Positions 24,801-47,744 of a DNA stretch of 64,000 bases are shown one piece after another (position 1 is the stretch's first letter; each line of letters opens with the position of its first letter). The stretch lies in the NCBI RefSeq assembly GCF_042242105.1, contig NC_092020.1, forward strand, positions 14,325,288 through 14,389,287, read 5' to 3'. The position numbers and the translations under genes were made by a program. Under the pieces are notes generated by a model. That model was not told the origin of the DNA, searched no databases, and worked only from the letters and a program-made list of their open reading frames with translations. This DNA comes from Pempheris klunzingeri (taxonomy: Eukaryota > Chordata > Actinopteri > Acropomatiformes > Pempheridae).

Positions 24801-25807
24801 CTTTCTTCCTCTTTCTTAGATGTTTTGGTGAGAGTTTCTGCTGGCCGCTGATTTTGATGTGACATCTGTGAAGGAAACAAGTTGCAGTTTCACCTAAAGA
24901 TGTTTATTTCTTAATTTTAACAATAGAAAATGTGTGATCAAAAAGTACTACTCACCTCAGTTCCCTTCTGGTCTACTCCCCCTCCTTCTTCTCTTCCCTT
25001 TCTGCCAAAACTCCCCGACCTGTCCTTCCATCTCTCCTTGATTTTCTGAGTCCATCTTCTTGTTTTATTCTCAGAGGGCCGCTGTTTCCTCCTAGAGAGA
25101 GAGTTTGTTGTCTTTTGGTCGGTCTGGATGATTTGAATGTCTTTACTTTGTTCCAAAGCTCCATATCCTCCATTTCCCATTTGCAACACTTGACTTGAGA
25201 CACTTGAGACCGTCTCAACATTTACATCTGTGGGCTTCAAGGACCACGTGTAGACTTTGGGTCTAAAACCTTGTTTCTGGTACTGGTTATGATTCTGTCC
25301 CATGCTTGTCACAGCATCTGTATTAGTAGAGATGTGTCCTGTCATTGCAGAGCTGCCAAAACTCAACATCTCCCCATCAGTCCCCTCAAAGGAAGTGATA
25401 TCTGCATCCTTAAGTGATTTAGCAGGAAACAGCTGCCCTGTTCCTGTTGGGGTGATCCCAGGCTGTGAGGCCTGTCCCAAAACCCTGTTCTCACCCGTGT
25501 CACCATCAATGTTGTCTTTCTGGGTGGGGAAGGAAGTGAGACTGTCCCTGCCCACTTTCCCACCTTTGAGGCCAAAGTTACTGTCCGCAGCAGAGATGCC
25601 AAACTCTTTTGAGGGGACACCATTAGCACCAAACTCAAAGCCATTTACATGACTGTTGTTTGGTTTCTGGAGATTGGAGATCTCAGCTGTGATGGGCACA
25701 GGTGTGTGTAGGTATGCATGGCCCTCTCTTCCCGGCTGGAGCTTCAGTCTCTGCAGCATGGACTGCAGCAAAGCCTGAGTGTCTGGTGGATTATGTGGCT
25801 GAGACAT
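21827..25807 (-). CDS. Unrecognised 665-residue protein with a candidate PP1-docking RVxF motif
   Basis: I do not recognise this family. Six coding exons on the minus strand: 25807-24956, 24865-24717, 23839-23410, 23296-23194, 23081-22864, 22072-21827; 1998 nt with consistent phases and standard GT-AG introns. The ATG at 25807 directly follows a ttctag acceptor, so a 5' non-coding exon is likely upstream. Seen in the protein: an N-terminal block (TQALLQSMLQRLKLQ) near residues 10-24; a basic Trp-rich block at about 250-270 (RRWTQKIKERWKDR); a block opening exon 3 (DFEFGLGSFSLLDEIV, then TGQEWAMF); low-complexity Pro/Gln/Ser linkers; and, in the last exon, RRVRFSEEM at 591-599, an acidic stretch, and a basic C-terminus (LPAWILALKRR). 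RVRF fits the RVxF protein phosphatase 1 docking consensus; that role is inference. No signal peptide, membrane segment or enzyme fold is visible. It is head to head with rad9a. Confidence 0.85.
24250..24400 (-). repeat. Dispersed repeat, family C, minus orientation
   Basis: In the 0.9-kb intron 23840-24716 of the unrecognised gene. Phrases such as 'ttaagtacttttacctttgatactttaaatac', 'gttgaagtacttgtaata' and 'attattacttttacttatgg' read as an inverted copy of the 'aagtaaaagtac' repeat. The rest of this intron shows nothing else. Confidence 0.45.
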
Positions 25808-27260
25808 CTAGAAACAGAGCTGTTCAAATCCAGAAGCCACAGAGAAGCATGTCAATAATGAATGCATGTACAACACCAAATTATAGTCCACTAAACAGGC
25901 TTATGTAATGTGTTGCTTTAAGAAGAGATTGAAGTCCATGACAGAGGAAATTAGCTCAGTGTGAATCTTGTCACCGCTTTGTCCAATTCTTCTTGTTAAG
26001 ACTCCTGTGATGGTTGTTTCCGTCTTTTTTCATGTTCAAATCATTTCCCTTTATCCTCATAACAGTTTCTCACCGTCTTAAGGTTTAACTTCTCCACCTA
26101 GGATAGAAATTCTTCTTTTTTTCTTTAGGCTTCCTCTTCTCGTGGATGTTCCGCTGTCATACTGCCTCCACTCCTCCATAATCCTCAAAACTTCCAGCAG
26201 CAGTCTGTCTCACTTTTTGTGTTGTTTTGGCACCAAGCTGAGCCAAACACAAACAAAAATCTTGGTTTTGTCATCTCGTCTTTCACCAGATGTCCATGGT
26301 TTCAGTAGACACAAGTTGTTTTACTCACACCTCTTCAGCAGCAGTCATTTATATCACTGGTGAAGGGAGGAGAGACGGTGCACGACAGCGTTCCTCAAAT
26401 CTTACACACTGAAGCAAACCAACGAGAAAGACCAGTGAGGTGAGATAATTGTGCATTGACAGTGACTCTCCCTCTCTCCCTCTCTCTGTGGCTGCCCATC
26501 TTTATATTTGCCCTCCCTTCCTTCCTATTTCTCTCCCTGGCTCCTTCACTCACACATGTACACACACACCCTCTTTCTTCCCACCATGACCCTTGAATGG
26601 TAATTACAGGGCATTTTTTGTGAGCAGCTGCTATTCATAGGCTATGTCTTCAGAATGAAAGAAATATACAAATACCAGCCATGACCTTTGGAATAAGCCA
26701 TTTTATAGGAACTCTATGAACTCTATTGTCTTTCTTTTTGAAATAAAAATACATAGACAGGTCTTTACTGCTCACGTAGGACTAAAATATGATTTAGTAC
26801 AGTTGTAGTTTTTGTACAGAGCTTTTTAAAACTAGTAGAAGTACTACCAGTATTTTTTGCTGGTATTTGTTATATTAATATTTGTTAATGTTACATGCCA
26901 CAAATAGAGTTATAGTATAGCCTACTAACAGTACAAAATCTGAAAATGTACATATGCAAATCAAGTTGAAGTACCTCAGAATTATAGTTGGCCTACATCA
27001 TTTGTGCAGCTTAGTTACTTTCCAACATTGACATAAAGTGCTTCAATATAGACATTGATACAATAATAACCAGCATTAATTTAAATGAATAACCATTTCA
27101 TACAATAATCAACAATAATTCGATATCGTTGCCCTCCAAAATACTCCTATATCAAACATGTATATCATGGTCATGTGTTAAAGAAGAAGCTGACCATAAA
27201 TACCATACTACATTTTATCGTCAAAGACAAGGCTGTAAAAATGCCACTGTAGAAGCCCAG
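25808..27260. other. Shared 5' region between the minus-strand gene and rad9a
   Basis: About 1.5 kb between two divergent genes. It should contain a 5' non-coding exon of the minus-strand gene, whose exact limits I cannot fix. Apart from the candidate TATA and CAGCTG sites listed separately, the part from 26700 to 27240 is AT-rich with no recognisable element. Confidence 0.5.
26501..26506 (-). promoter_or_regulatory. Candidate TATA box for the unrecognised minus-strand gene
   Basis: On the minus strand the sequence reads AAATATAAAGATGGG. It lies about 700 bases upstream of the coding ATG, where a first non-coding exon would be expected. A CAGCTG E-box is at 26625-26630, upstream in the direction of transcription. 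Both are inferred from sequence alone. Confidence 0.35.
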
Positions 27261-27295
27261 TGCGCATGCGTTTGTGCTTCCGGCTGTCTGATTGG
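27261..27295 (+). promoter_or_regulatory. rad9a: rad9a promoter cluster: NRF1, ETS and CCAAT sites
   Basis: Within 35 bases lie TGCGCATGCG (27261-27270, an NRF1-type palindrome), CTTCCGG (27277-27283, ETS core) and ATTGG (27291-27295, inverted CCAAT). This combination without a TATA box is typical of housekeeping promoters, and it is about 300 bases upstream of the rad9a ATG. The same NRF1 10-mer recurs at 53124-53133 upstream of stx3. Confidence 0.6.
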
Positions 27296-27590
27296 TCAAC
27301 AATGCGGAAGCGGGTAATGGCGCTGTAAACAACGTATAGATCAGTGTATGTTTGACACTCAATGTTAAGTCGAACCGCTGAAGAAAATAAAACGTAAAAG
27401 TAAAGCTTAAACCAAACGGAACATGTTTTCGGTACAAGGAGGATTTATGCTGGGCGTGCAAACTATTAAGACTCGTCAACGTCATTTCTTGGTGGAGTTT
27501 AACTGCTAGTCTCTGCTAACTTTGAGCGGAGTTTGCTAAGTTAACGGAAAGGTGTTTGATATCTAGCTTAACTAGCGTTAGTCTGTAGAC

Positions 27591-27706
27591 ATGGACTGCG
27601 TCGTGACGGGAGGAAACGTGAAAGGTAGCGAACATTTCCTGCTTTTTCAGCCCCACATTTAACTACATCATCAATATATATGACCATAGTTATGTGGTAA
27701 CATTAA

Positions 27707-27782
<76 letters not shown>

Positions 27783-27817
27783 TTGTGTGTGTGTTTGTGT
27801 TTGTGTGTGTGTGTGTT

Positions 27818-27860
<43 letters not shown>

Positions 27861-30800
27861 ATACCGTCCAGTGCTGGCCAAAGCCATCCATTCTCTGTCC
27901 AGGATCGGTGATGAGCTGTATGTGGAGCCTCAGGAAGATGGGGTGAGCCGCTCTGATACTGTCATATATCCTCCTGCCATGCTTATAGCCTTGTTGCTTC
28001 CTGTTGGTGCACTCTTTGCGTCAATGAATGGTACTGATTAGGGTTTTTTTTCTCTTGTAGCTGGCCCTGCGGTCTGTGAACTCCTCTCGGTCTGCCTATG
28101 CCTGCTTCCTGTTCGCACCACTCTTCTTCAGCAGGTGCAGACTGTGTGCTTTTTTATAAACGGCACTATTATGAGTGTGTGTGTGTGGCCGACAGTGGCT
28201 CACAGAACATCTCAGCCTTAGTGTGTCATTTCTTGTAGCTGTAAACCAACTTCTCTACCAATTTCTTGTACAGGTACACCATCCCCAGAGGGCACGCCTT
28301 CCGCTGCAAGATGGCAATAAAGGTGTGCTGAGAGAAGTATCCACTGAGCCCTTATAGATTAGCTCAAGTACTTGTTCATCAAAATCATCTGTCATCTTCC
28401 AAATGTGTTAATTTGAACTGATTTTATACTGGATGCTATTACAACCACTTATCCATTACTGTTAGTAACCGTTTACACTTGTTGCACACTTCCATGTACC
28501 CCCTTGGCAACTGCAGAGGTTGGGTATCACTGCTCTAATGCTTCATACAATTTATATGTCATATTCAATACATTTAGATGGACTGTAATCATCTATGTCA
28601 TTGGCACTAACCTTATTTTGCTTGGTGCACACTCCCAAAGCCGTATCAGATGAGCTCAACATCTAAAGATGCAAGTGGAAGCTCATCATTTTAGAGAGTA
28701 AAGTGCATACCTGGCTAAAATATCCCTAAATGTGACAACAACATTTTTGTTTGGCAGCTACAATGTGGAGTGTTGGATTAATTTAGATAGTATATTTATT
28801 TTTCCCCTTTCTTATGTTCCTGTATGTGTGAGTCAGAGCGTGCAGGCTGTATTCAGATCTCTAGCATCTCTGGAGAAGACGGTGGAAAAGTGTCACATTG
28901 AGCTTGACGAGCAAAAGAACCGCCTCACCTTCACCCTGCACTGCAAACATGGTATTCACAGTGTTTTACATGGATGATTTCAAAAGGATTACATATTATT
29001 TACACCGAGACATTCTATTTGTTGTAGCACATCAGACACTGATCACACTGTATATAACACGCCGTATGTGTTGGTGTTTTATCCGCAGGCCTCCTGAAGA
29101 CACATAACCTGTCTTTCCAGGACAGTGAAAGCTTACAGGCAGTGTTTGATAAGGATAGCTCTGCCAATGTGTTCAGATCCAATCCCAGGTCTGTAAAGTG
29201 TATCCTTTGTTATATGATAGTAGCAGTCTTTCTTTCTCTTTCTACCCCATCTGTAATGTTTATATCCTTTTTCCTTGTAATTGGTGTTTAAAAATGTCAT
29301 TTTTTTCCGTTAATAGAGATATTTTTAGACAGCAGCTGGTTGATTAAATTAATTAATCTAATTTTCAAATAAAGGGAAATTATGTAGCTGTTGTCAGAGC
29401 GGAACCTGCACTGAGGTCAATGTCAACTCCTCACATTAGTAAACTGTTACACTGGTCCAACACCACAAATATTCTGTCCTTTCTCTCTCACAGCTCACTT
29501 TTTGTCCTCTCTTGCTGTCAGGCTGCTGGTAGACACAGTCGTGCACTTCCCTCCGTCTCTGGAAGAAGTGACTGTGTCAGTGAGTGATGAACGGATGTGG
29601 TTCAGGAACCATGTGGAGGAAGAAGCAGGTGACTTGGTTGTTTTTTTGCACAGCAATTGCAAACTTACTTACTTACTGAAATTCGTAAAACTTGTGAACT
29701 GTGTTTAATCACAACTCAGCTCAACTCAGTTTCTTTATAGAAATCTCACTAATCTTGCATTGAATAAGTACTTAAGTTTGACAGAACTTACTAAAAATAA
29801 AGGTCACTTTAGTGACAAATTTGCAGAAATTTCAAATACTGTTTTCATTCAATACAGCAGTAAACCAGTTTTTATTTCCCATAATAAAAGAATAAATAAA
29901 CATAGGTCGAGTGTATTCAATTATATTTACTAATCCCTCAGCCCTAATGTGTCATTAAGGGTTTAATGGATCTTTGTATAATCAAGATTATGTTGTTGTT
30001 AACGTCATGGAGAAATATTGCTAAAAAGGGAAGGGAAATGGATATGAACCCAGTGGTGCTGTGTGTGGAAGATGGTCAGATCAACAGAACTGCACTGTGT
30101 GGTCTCAGCTGTCATTAGCCAATAGAGGTAGTTTTTCTAACTCTGTAAGTTACCAGTAATATCATATACCATAAGAATATAAAGTTAAGTCCAAAACAGA
30201 AGTAAGTTTTTGGTTTTGAAACTTGTCTCTGTTTTTTTCCTCTATTCACTCTTATTTTTCCTCCTGTTTCTCTCGTTGCCTGTTTCCCTCTCAGACCAGT
30301 CCAAGGCCATGCTGACTGAGCTCTGTTTGGCTTCGGACGAGTTTGACCATTTTTCTGTCCAAACTCACAACAGCGTCACCTTTTGTCTGAAAGAGTTACG
30401 GGTAAGACTGAGGACAAAGAAAGGGAAGACAGAGCAAAAGAATAGGAGGATTAGTGAAGAGGGAGAAACTGACCAGAGATGGGCAATAAATAAATATTTA
30501 TTCATTCTTGCATTTACTAATTGAGTTTTTGTCATCTCTCCTCCAGGGTTTGTTAGTGTTTGCAGAGTCTACTGGTCTTCCTATTACTATGTGCTTAGAT
30601 GAACCTGGCAGGTAAGCATACTAACAAACCGATGCTAGTTGATCACTTGTGCTACAAGTGTCCTGACATTTACATTTTCTGTGTGTGTGCGTCTGCGTGC
30701 CAGCCCTGTAGTGCTTTCAGTAACAGACAGTGTCCTGGAGGGGAACTTTGTGCTGGCTACGCTTTCTGATGACCCCAACCGCCGTAAAAACAACACTAGA

Positions 30801-32279
30801 CGGTAACACACAAACAACACTGAATGCACAAAATTATGAGGGGAAAACAGTGTTATACGCTGGAATTTCACTCTCAGTCAGTAGTCAGACAGTCTAATAA
30901 AAATCAGGCAGAACAAAGTGAAAATATAACCGTTTTGCCATTCATACAAAAGGTTTCTTCAGTTCAAAGGACACACAGGAAATCCTCAGCATCGACTTTG
31001 CAGAGGTCCACATGGAGAACAAGAACATAACTGAAGACAACTGATTATGAGCACATCTTTCTTTTGGGCTCCTCTGACTGGAGAGTCAGCCGACTACAGG
31101 CTGCAGGTGTTCTAGCCAGCACATCTGTCCAGCTGTAGCAGAATTGGTCTGTGACACAGTCTAATTTAAATTTGATGAAATCCTAATCTCTAAAGTACAC
31201 TTAATAAATGCTTGATGCTTGTTTGATGCTTTAGACATGCAAAAAACTAAATTGTCAACATTTCTGTAATGTTCAGCTTTCATGAATGCAGCAGGGTGGA
31301 TAATAGATATGGACAGGAGTGGATGTTGACGTCTTCCCTCCTTGAGTGGTGCCCTGTCAGATCTTGACTGGGATGGGTTGTTATTTTCAATTTGGATTTC
31401 TTAAGTTTCGCATTTTGGAGCCTCTTTGGGAAAAGTGGCGCTGATTTTTGCCTTCATCCACCTGTTGGTGTGGCTTCTCCGCTGGATAAATGCTGAAGAT
31501 TTCCTGCCTAATATGAGAATATCAATACAGTAACACGTTTAGAAGGTATACTCTATTTAGACATAACTGGCAGCTGGTATGTTTGCATTTTTAATGAACA
31601 TGTTGCTGGACCAAGAGAGGCATTTTGTTACATTACAAATGTCATATTTCTCTTCACTCCTCAGAGGACACACACCGCCACCGCCTCCTCCTGATGACTT
31701 CATGAATGACGACATGGACTCCTATCTCATCGCCATGGATACCAGTATTGCACCATGTCCCTCAGCTACAGGTCCACCCACACCCCCATTAGCTAACTCC
31801 ACGTGTTCAAAACAGCCTGCTGCAGCCAATCACAGGACAAGGCTACACAGCGAGGAGGAGGGAGACGAAGATGAAACTGCTGACTTAGACAGACCACCTA
31901 ATAAGAAGGTATGGTTTAGCAGGAAGCCACCCCACCTCTGAGCTGGGTTCTGTCTGAGGTTTCTTCCTGTTAAAGAGGAGTTTTTTCTCGTCATTGTCGC
32001 CACTTGCTTGTTCATGTGGGGATTCTTGAATCAGTGGGTCTCTCTTAATTAAAGACTTTGGTCTTGACTTGCTCTGTATGAGTATGTATTAGTGTATTGA
32101 GATAACATTTAAGTTGCTCCATAAATAAAGATTGATCAATTAATAGTTTTCAAGGTAAATTAATTAATGGCAGATTCATTGTAGAATAATATATAACAGA
32201 GGGGGATGAGGCAAAAGGGAGAGAGATCTATGATTAGAGTGGATGACTGCGATATTCAACAACACTACACACAAGGAGT

Positions 32280-32339
<60 letters not shown>

Positions 32340-32757
32340 ATAGCTGTTGAATCATCCCTCTTTCTCCCTCCCTGTTTTCCCATCAACAATAAATTCCAGC
32401 TGTTGTAGCACTTCAGCTCTTATGTGTCTCCTAACTGCTGTAATTAGACAAACCCCTGTGAAGAACACAAGCGGCAAGTCGATGGGTTTTTACGTCAGAC
32501 CTCAAAAACGTGTCTTGCGCTGGTAAATCCTACCAAGATCAGACTTTAGGTATCAATTGGTTGGATATAACTAGCAGAAATTCAATGTGATTTACTAGTG
32601 AAATAAAACATAATTAAATAATCTTCTTGTGTTTTTCCTCTCACAGTTCTGTTCACTGTTCTTTGGATCGGTGCTTCCTCCGTCATCTCAGATGAGCACT
32701 CAGCCACTGACAAATCAGGAAGTGTTGGCCAGTGACAGTGAGGATGACTCACAGTGA
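27591..32757 (+). CDS. rad9a: RAD9A, subunit of the 9-1-1 DNA-damage checkpoint clamp
   Basis: RAD9 forms a PCNA-like ring with HUS1 and RAD1 that is loaded at damaged DNA and recruits TopBP1 to activate ATR in the nucleus. Twelve exons: 27591-27624, 27872-27942, 28061-28134, 28274-28322, 28837-28951, 29089-29188, 29522-29628, 30295-30401, 30547-30611, 30704-30802, 31665-31908, 32647-32757. They total 1176 nt, 391 residues, the same length as human RAD9A. Seen: start [11 protein letters not shown] (human MKCLVTGGNVK), [43 protein letters not shown], and [16 protein letters not shown] opening the disordered tail. The C-terminus [11 protein letters not shown] keeps the serine-in-acidic context (Ser386) matching human Ser387, the CK2/TopBP1 site, and ends in an SQ pair. 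Exon 2 follows a long TG repeat. RAD9A rather than RAD9B is supported by the C-terminus and by the tbc1d10c neighbour. AATAAA at 33117. Confidence 0.97.
27707..27858 (+). repeat. rad9a: Interrupted (TG)n repeat against the rad9a exon 2 acceptor
   Basis: About 150 bases of TG units with recurrent TTTG interruptions, ending only about 13 bases before the AG at 27870-27871. There is essentially no polypyrimidine tract: the acceptor reads ...gtgtatgtataccgtccag. Confidence 0.95.
32283..32335 (+). repeat. rad9a: (TG)n microsatellite in rad9a intron 11
   Basis: About 26 TG units in the 738-nt intron between exons ending at 31908 and starting at 32647. The rest of the intron is unremarkable. Confidence 0.95.
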
Positions 32758-33351
32758 AGCAGACTGATGGTGGACTGAGGGATGACAGGAGAGAGATGAA
32801 CTGACCTGAAAGTGTGTGTGTGTTATATTACATTTACACACATGCCACCTGCAGCACTAAAAAGAATGAACACCCTGAACCCTTATTTTGCATCTTTACT
32901 GGCCTGTACGAGTGTTGTACGGGGATTTTTTTTTTTTTTTACATGGGCGAAAATACGGCTACTGCTTGTGCATTCCAAGTTTTTATTGAACTATAATGTT
33001 ATCGGTGGACTTTAAAAATATGGGATTATGTGAAAGTGGACACTGAAGCACTTCTGTTTATTTTCATTCAGAATCTGTTCGGTTTGTGATCAGGGTGCAA
33101 CAAAAAAGCTCCTCTAAATAAAAGAAACATAGTTTTCAAAGTATGCAAACATTATTTATTATCTATTTACATTTCAAAAGGTTCAAGTATGACAAAGATT
33201 TAGGAGGGATCTCTGTACATCACCCAACACAGAGCCCAAACAAGCGCCTTAATAGGAATGACCGTGAGATGGGATCTGGAGTGATGAGGTCTGAAGAACT
33301 CAGTAAAACACCTCCTCCTCCCCTCAGATCCAGTAACAAAGTTTTTTTCTG
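32758..33351. other. Tail-to-tail 3' UTRs of rad9a (+) and tbc1d10c (-)
   Basis: The stop codons of the two convergent genes are 594 bases apart. The rad9a poly(A) signal AATAAA is at 33117-33122. A minus-strand AATAAA (plus-strand TTTATT) at 33155-33160 serves tbc1d10c. Expected cleavage sites of both mRNAs fall around 33130-33145, so the ends abut or overlap by a few bases. Confidence 0.65.
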
Positions 33352-40911
<7,560 letters not shown>

Positions 40912-41289
40912 CGTACTGAAAAGTCAAGAGGAGGCTCTCATTATTCAGCTTGTGACTGTATTGTGTAAAGCTGATGTGGCTCTGCATCAGAGACTTGTGA
41001 CTTTCCAATAACTCCTACATGTAGATGCATCAAATACGTAAAAACCCCATCCAAAAACACTGCTCTGACCAGAGTATGTTTAGGCTGTTATTGGTGATAG
41101 TAATGTGTAAAGTACATGTCTAATAGGAACTAGACTTTATAACGCTTTGAAAGGACATACTTCACTATGTGTCTTCAAATCAAGCCGAGAGTATATCATG
41201 TGCTTTTTAGCCTTAGTGTAAAATAATTAAATGAACCATAACCACAACAAGAGGACGGTTGTTCTTAAAATATGCATTTAAGCAGAATT

Positions 41290-41379
41290 ACCTTTTAGAT
41301 TTCCGTCATGTTTGATCACTCGGTTGTAGTAGAGGTGAAGTGTGAGAGCCACCAGTGATGACAGAGGAAGACAAACTTC

Positions 41380-41410
<31 letters not shown>

Positions 41411-41770
41411 TCCCTCTCAGTCTCTCTCTGCCTCCCTTTCACAGTACTACAAATACATCATGTTCCTTAAATCAACTTCCCTCTGGCTATTGGTGCATAA
41501 AATTGACTATTAAAGGAATATAGTCTTTTTTTAGCTGTCCCGGGGAAGTGATACTCAAATATGATTAAAACATGCCATCAGAGTTAGTAATAAATGTGTA
41601 ATGTATTCATTGATTATGTCATTTAAAGTGCTTCCTCTTGTATAGACCACATGGAAATTAACGAGGAGCACGTGAATGCATCATAAATACAATTGCGCAC
41701 TTCACGGTCCACTGCCTGCTTCACTGTCCACTGTCTGCTTCTCGTTGCTCTCCAAAAACTTGTGACAAAG
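41290..41770. promoter_or_regulatory. Bidirectional 5' region of tbc1d10c (-) and ndufs8 (+)
   Basis: On the minus strand, CTAAAAG|GTAATT gives a donor with the exon edge at 41292, consistent with a tbc1d10c 5' non-coding exon that splices to the acceptor just before 40915. A CT tract covers about 41379-41420. On the plus strand a donor follows 41770 (AAAG|GTAAGT), consistent with an ndufs8 non-coding first exon starting near 41700. The start sites are therefore only about 300-400 bases apart. Confidence 0.5.
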
Positions 41771-42715
41771 GTAAGTTTGCTAAAGGATTGTTATAGAGGT
41801 GGTTTCTGATGATGATTTTAGGCTTCGGGAATACTGACCATGATGAGTTCGTTGAGCTGCCGTAATCTGATAAATTACTCTAAATTAACTTCTTATTATG
41901 ACAGTGAAGTTGGTGAGCGACACACTTACGGCAACGAAACGTTATATTATCAAGTCAGGAATTACTATTAGGTGTTTCGAGCATGTATCTGAATGAATTA
42001 AAGTAAAAAACTAAAAAGAAAACACGTTTCAGGGAAACTGCGCTGTCATGTTAACACAGCCAAATGTAAGCGGTTATTTAATTTGTAATGAGGTGTTCAG
42101 GGCTTATCGTACAGACCATAGACTTAGTTCATAAAGCGGCCCATTAAGCCTAATAAAGACATGGATGCTATCATCGTCAGTATATAGTAATGTAAACATT
42201 TTACAGCCAGGTCAGCTAAATAAAACAAGCCATATATGCTACTATTTGTCTAATGTGTGGCTTCACTCGCGAACAAACGACTGCCAATATTTGATACGAT
42301 AAAAATATATAAATTTTAAGATACTTTAACGTTTATACGATGCAACTGCTGGTCTAGTAATGGCCAAGATACACTATAACTTCTAATCTGTCACTGGAAA
42401 TAGGTGTAACAATATGGGAACTGTACTTGAACTCTCCCAAATGGTATAAACTGAGCGTGTTCCCATTCTTCCCATTCTGTCGGCACACCGTGAATGTGTC
42501 ACACCACTGACGTCTGTCAAGGATTTAGGACGCCAGATTACAGGATGCTTGTGCTCAGGCATCAGGCGCTCTCCCTCTCCCCCCTCCAGTGTTTTCAGTG
42601 AAGAGCTTTTTTTTTGGAGTGCAACACACAAGGTTTCCTGTATCCAACATTTCTGTGCACATTTTAGTTCCTCTTAGTTGTCTCAACTAAGCTCTCCACT
42701 GTCCTGTCTGCTCAG

Positions 42716-46678
<3,963 letters not shown>

Positions 46679-47030
46679 ACTCACTGTCGCACCTGTACAC
46701 TGCCCACAAAGGTGCATCATACCTATGCATTTCAAGAGATTATTTGTAGCTTTGGAGATATTCCATTGAGTTACATATGAGCACTGAAGCCTGAAGCCTC
46801 AGATTCTGTTGTCAGAACTGAGAAAAAACATAACGCACAAATCATATGTCTACTGTGTTGTAAAGATGAACGATATTGCACTTTATGACTTTGACTTTAA
46901 ACTCATGTAACCTATGCACAATCTGTGATAGACTATTTTCTGCTGCACTTTAAATGATGGTTCTATCTGGTGGACGTTTCTGAAATACTATATTTGTGTA
47001 ATGCTACTTAAGATACTAAAATAAATCATG
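46679..47030 (+). other. ndufs8: ndufs8 3' UTR
   Basis: Runs from after the TAG (46676-46678) to the AATAAA at 47020-47025; cleavage is expected near 47045. Confidence 0.65.
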
Positions 47031-47094
47031 TTTTAAAGCTTTAACCTTTCATTCGCCTGTTGCATTAAAGATGGTGCTGAATAATTGATTAGTT

Positions 47095-47445
47095 GTTTGA
47101 CAGAATAGTACTTGCCAGAAATTTACGCTTAATAAGTCGTATAAGAATCCATCAAGAATGCCAAACAGTCTCTGAATCCACCTGTAAAAAAGTAAGGATT
47201 TGATACTTTTCTCTGTTGACTGCTGATAGAAAAAACAAACAATTTGATTCTGCTGCCTTTCTCTGCCTTTTATGATAGTAGACTACAAAAATATTTGGTT
47301 TGTTGTTTGGATATTGGGCTCTGGGAAGTTGTGATGAACATTTTTTCACTTTTTTCTGGCATCTCTACCCAACAGTTAACTGATTCATGGAGCACGTAAT
47401 CATCAGATTAATCAAATAATGTTAATAATCACTAGTTGCAGCTCT
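47095..47445 (-). repeat. Dispersed repeat family A, inverted
   Basis: Between ndufs8 and ran. Contains 'ttttatgatagtagactacaaaaatatttggtttgttgtttggatat' and ends 'atcagattaatcaaataatgttaataatcactagttgcagctctgg', the inverse of the family A terminal text. Confidence 0.5.
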
Positions 47446-47744
47446 GGTAGTGACTCCATTATTTAATAAGTTAACATGTTAAGACCCAACAATTGCGTTT
47501 GCTTTTGTCATACGACTCATGTAGAAAACACAGTCTTTGGTGATAAAGGATACTTTACTGGGCGCACATGGGCTACATTTTTGCAACTTTTCTGTTTAAA
47601 TGTGTGATCATAAGATAAGCACACATGCTGAATCATTGTCTGTGCATGCCCTGGTGCAGCCACTAAAATCAAATGTGTTTTTACCGCTGCGGTGGTCACA
47701 TGATAAGGGCGGAAACTGACTCATAGTCCACGCTGAATCTCCCG

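Noticed and set aside
27690-28041. Long Cys/Val and Thr/His open frames
   Set aside because: They are translations of the (TG)n/(CA)n microsatellite and exist in several frames at once.
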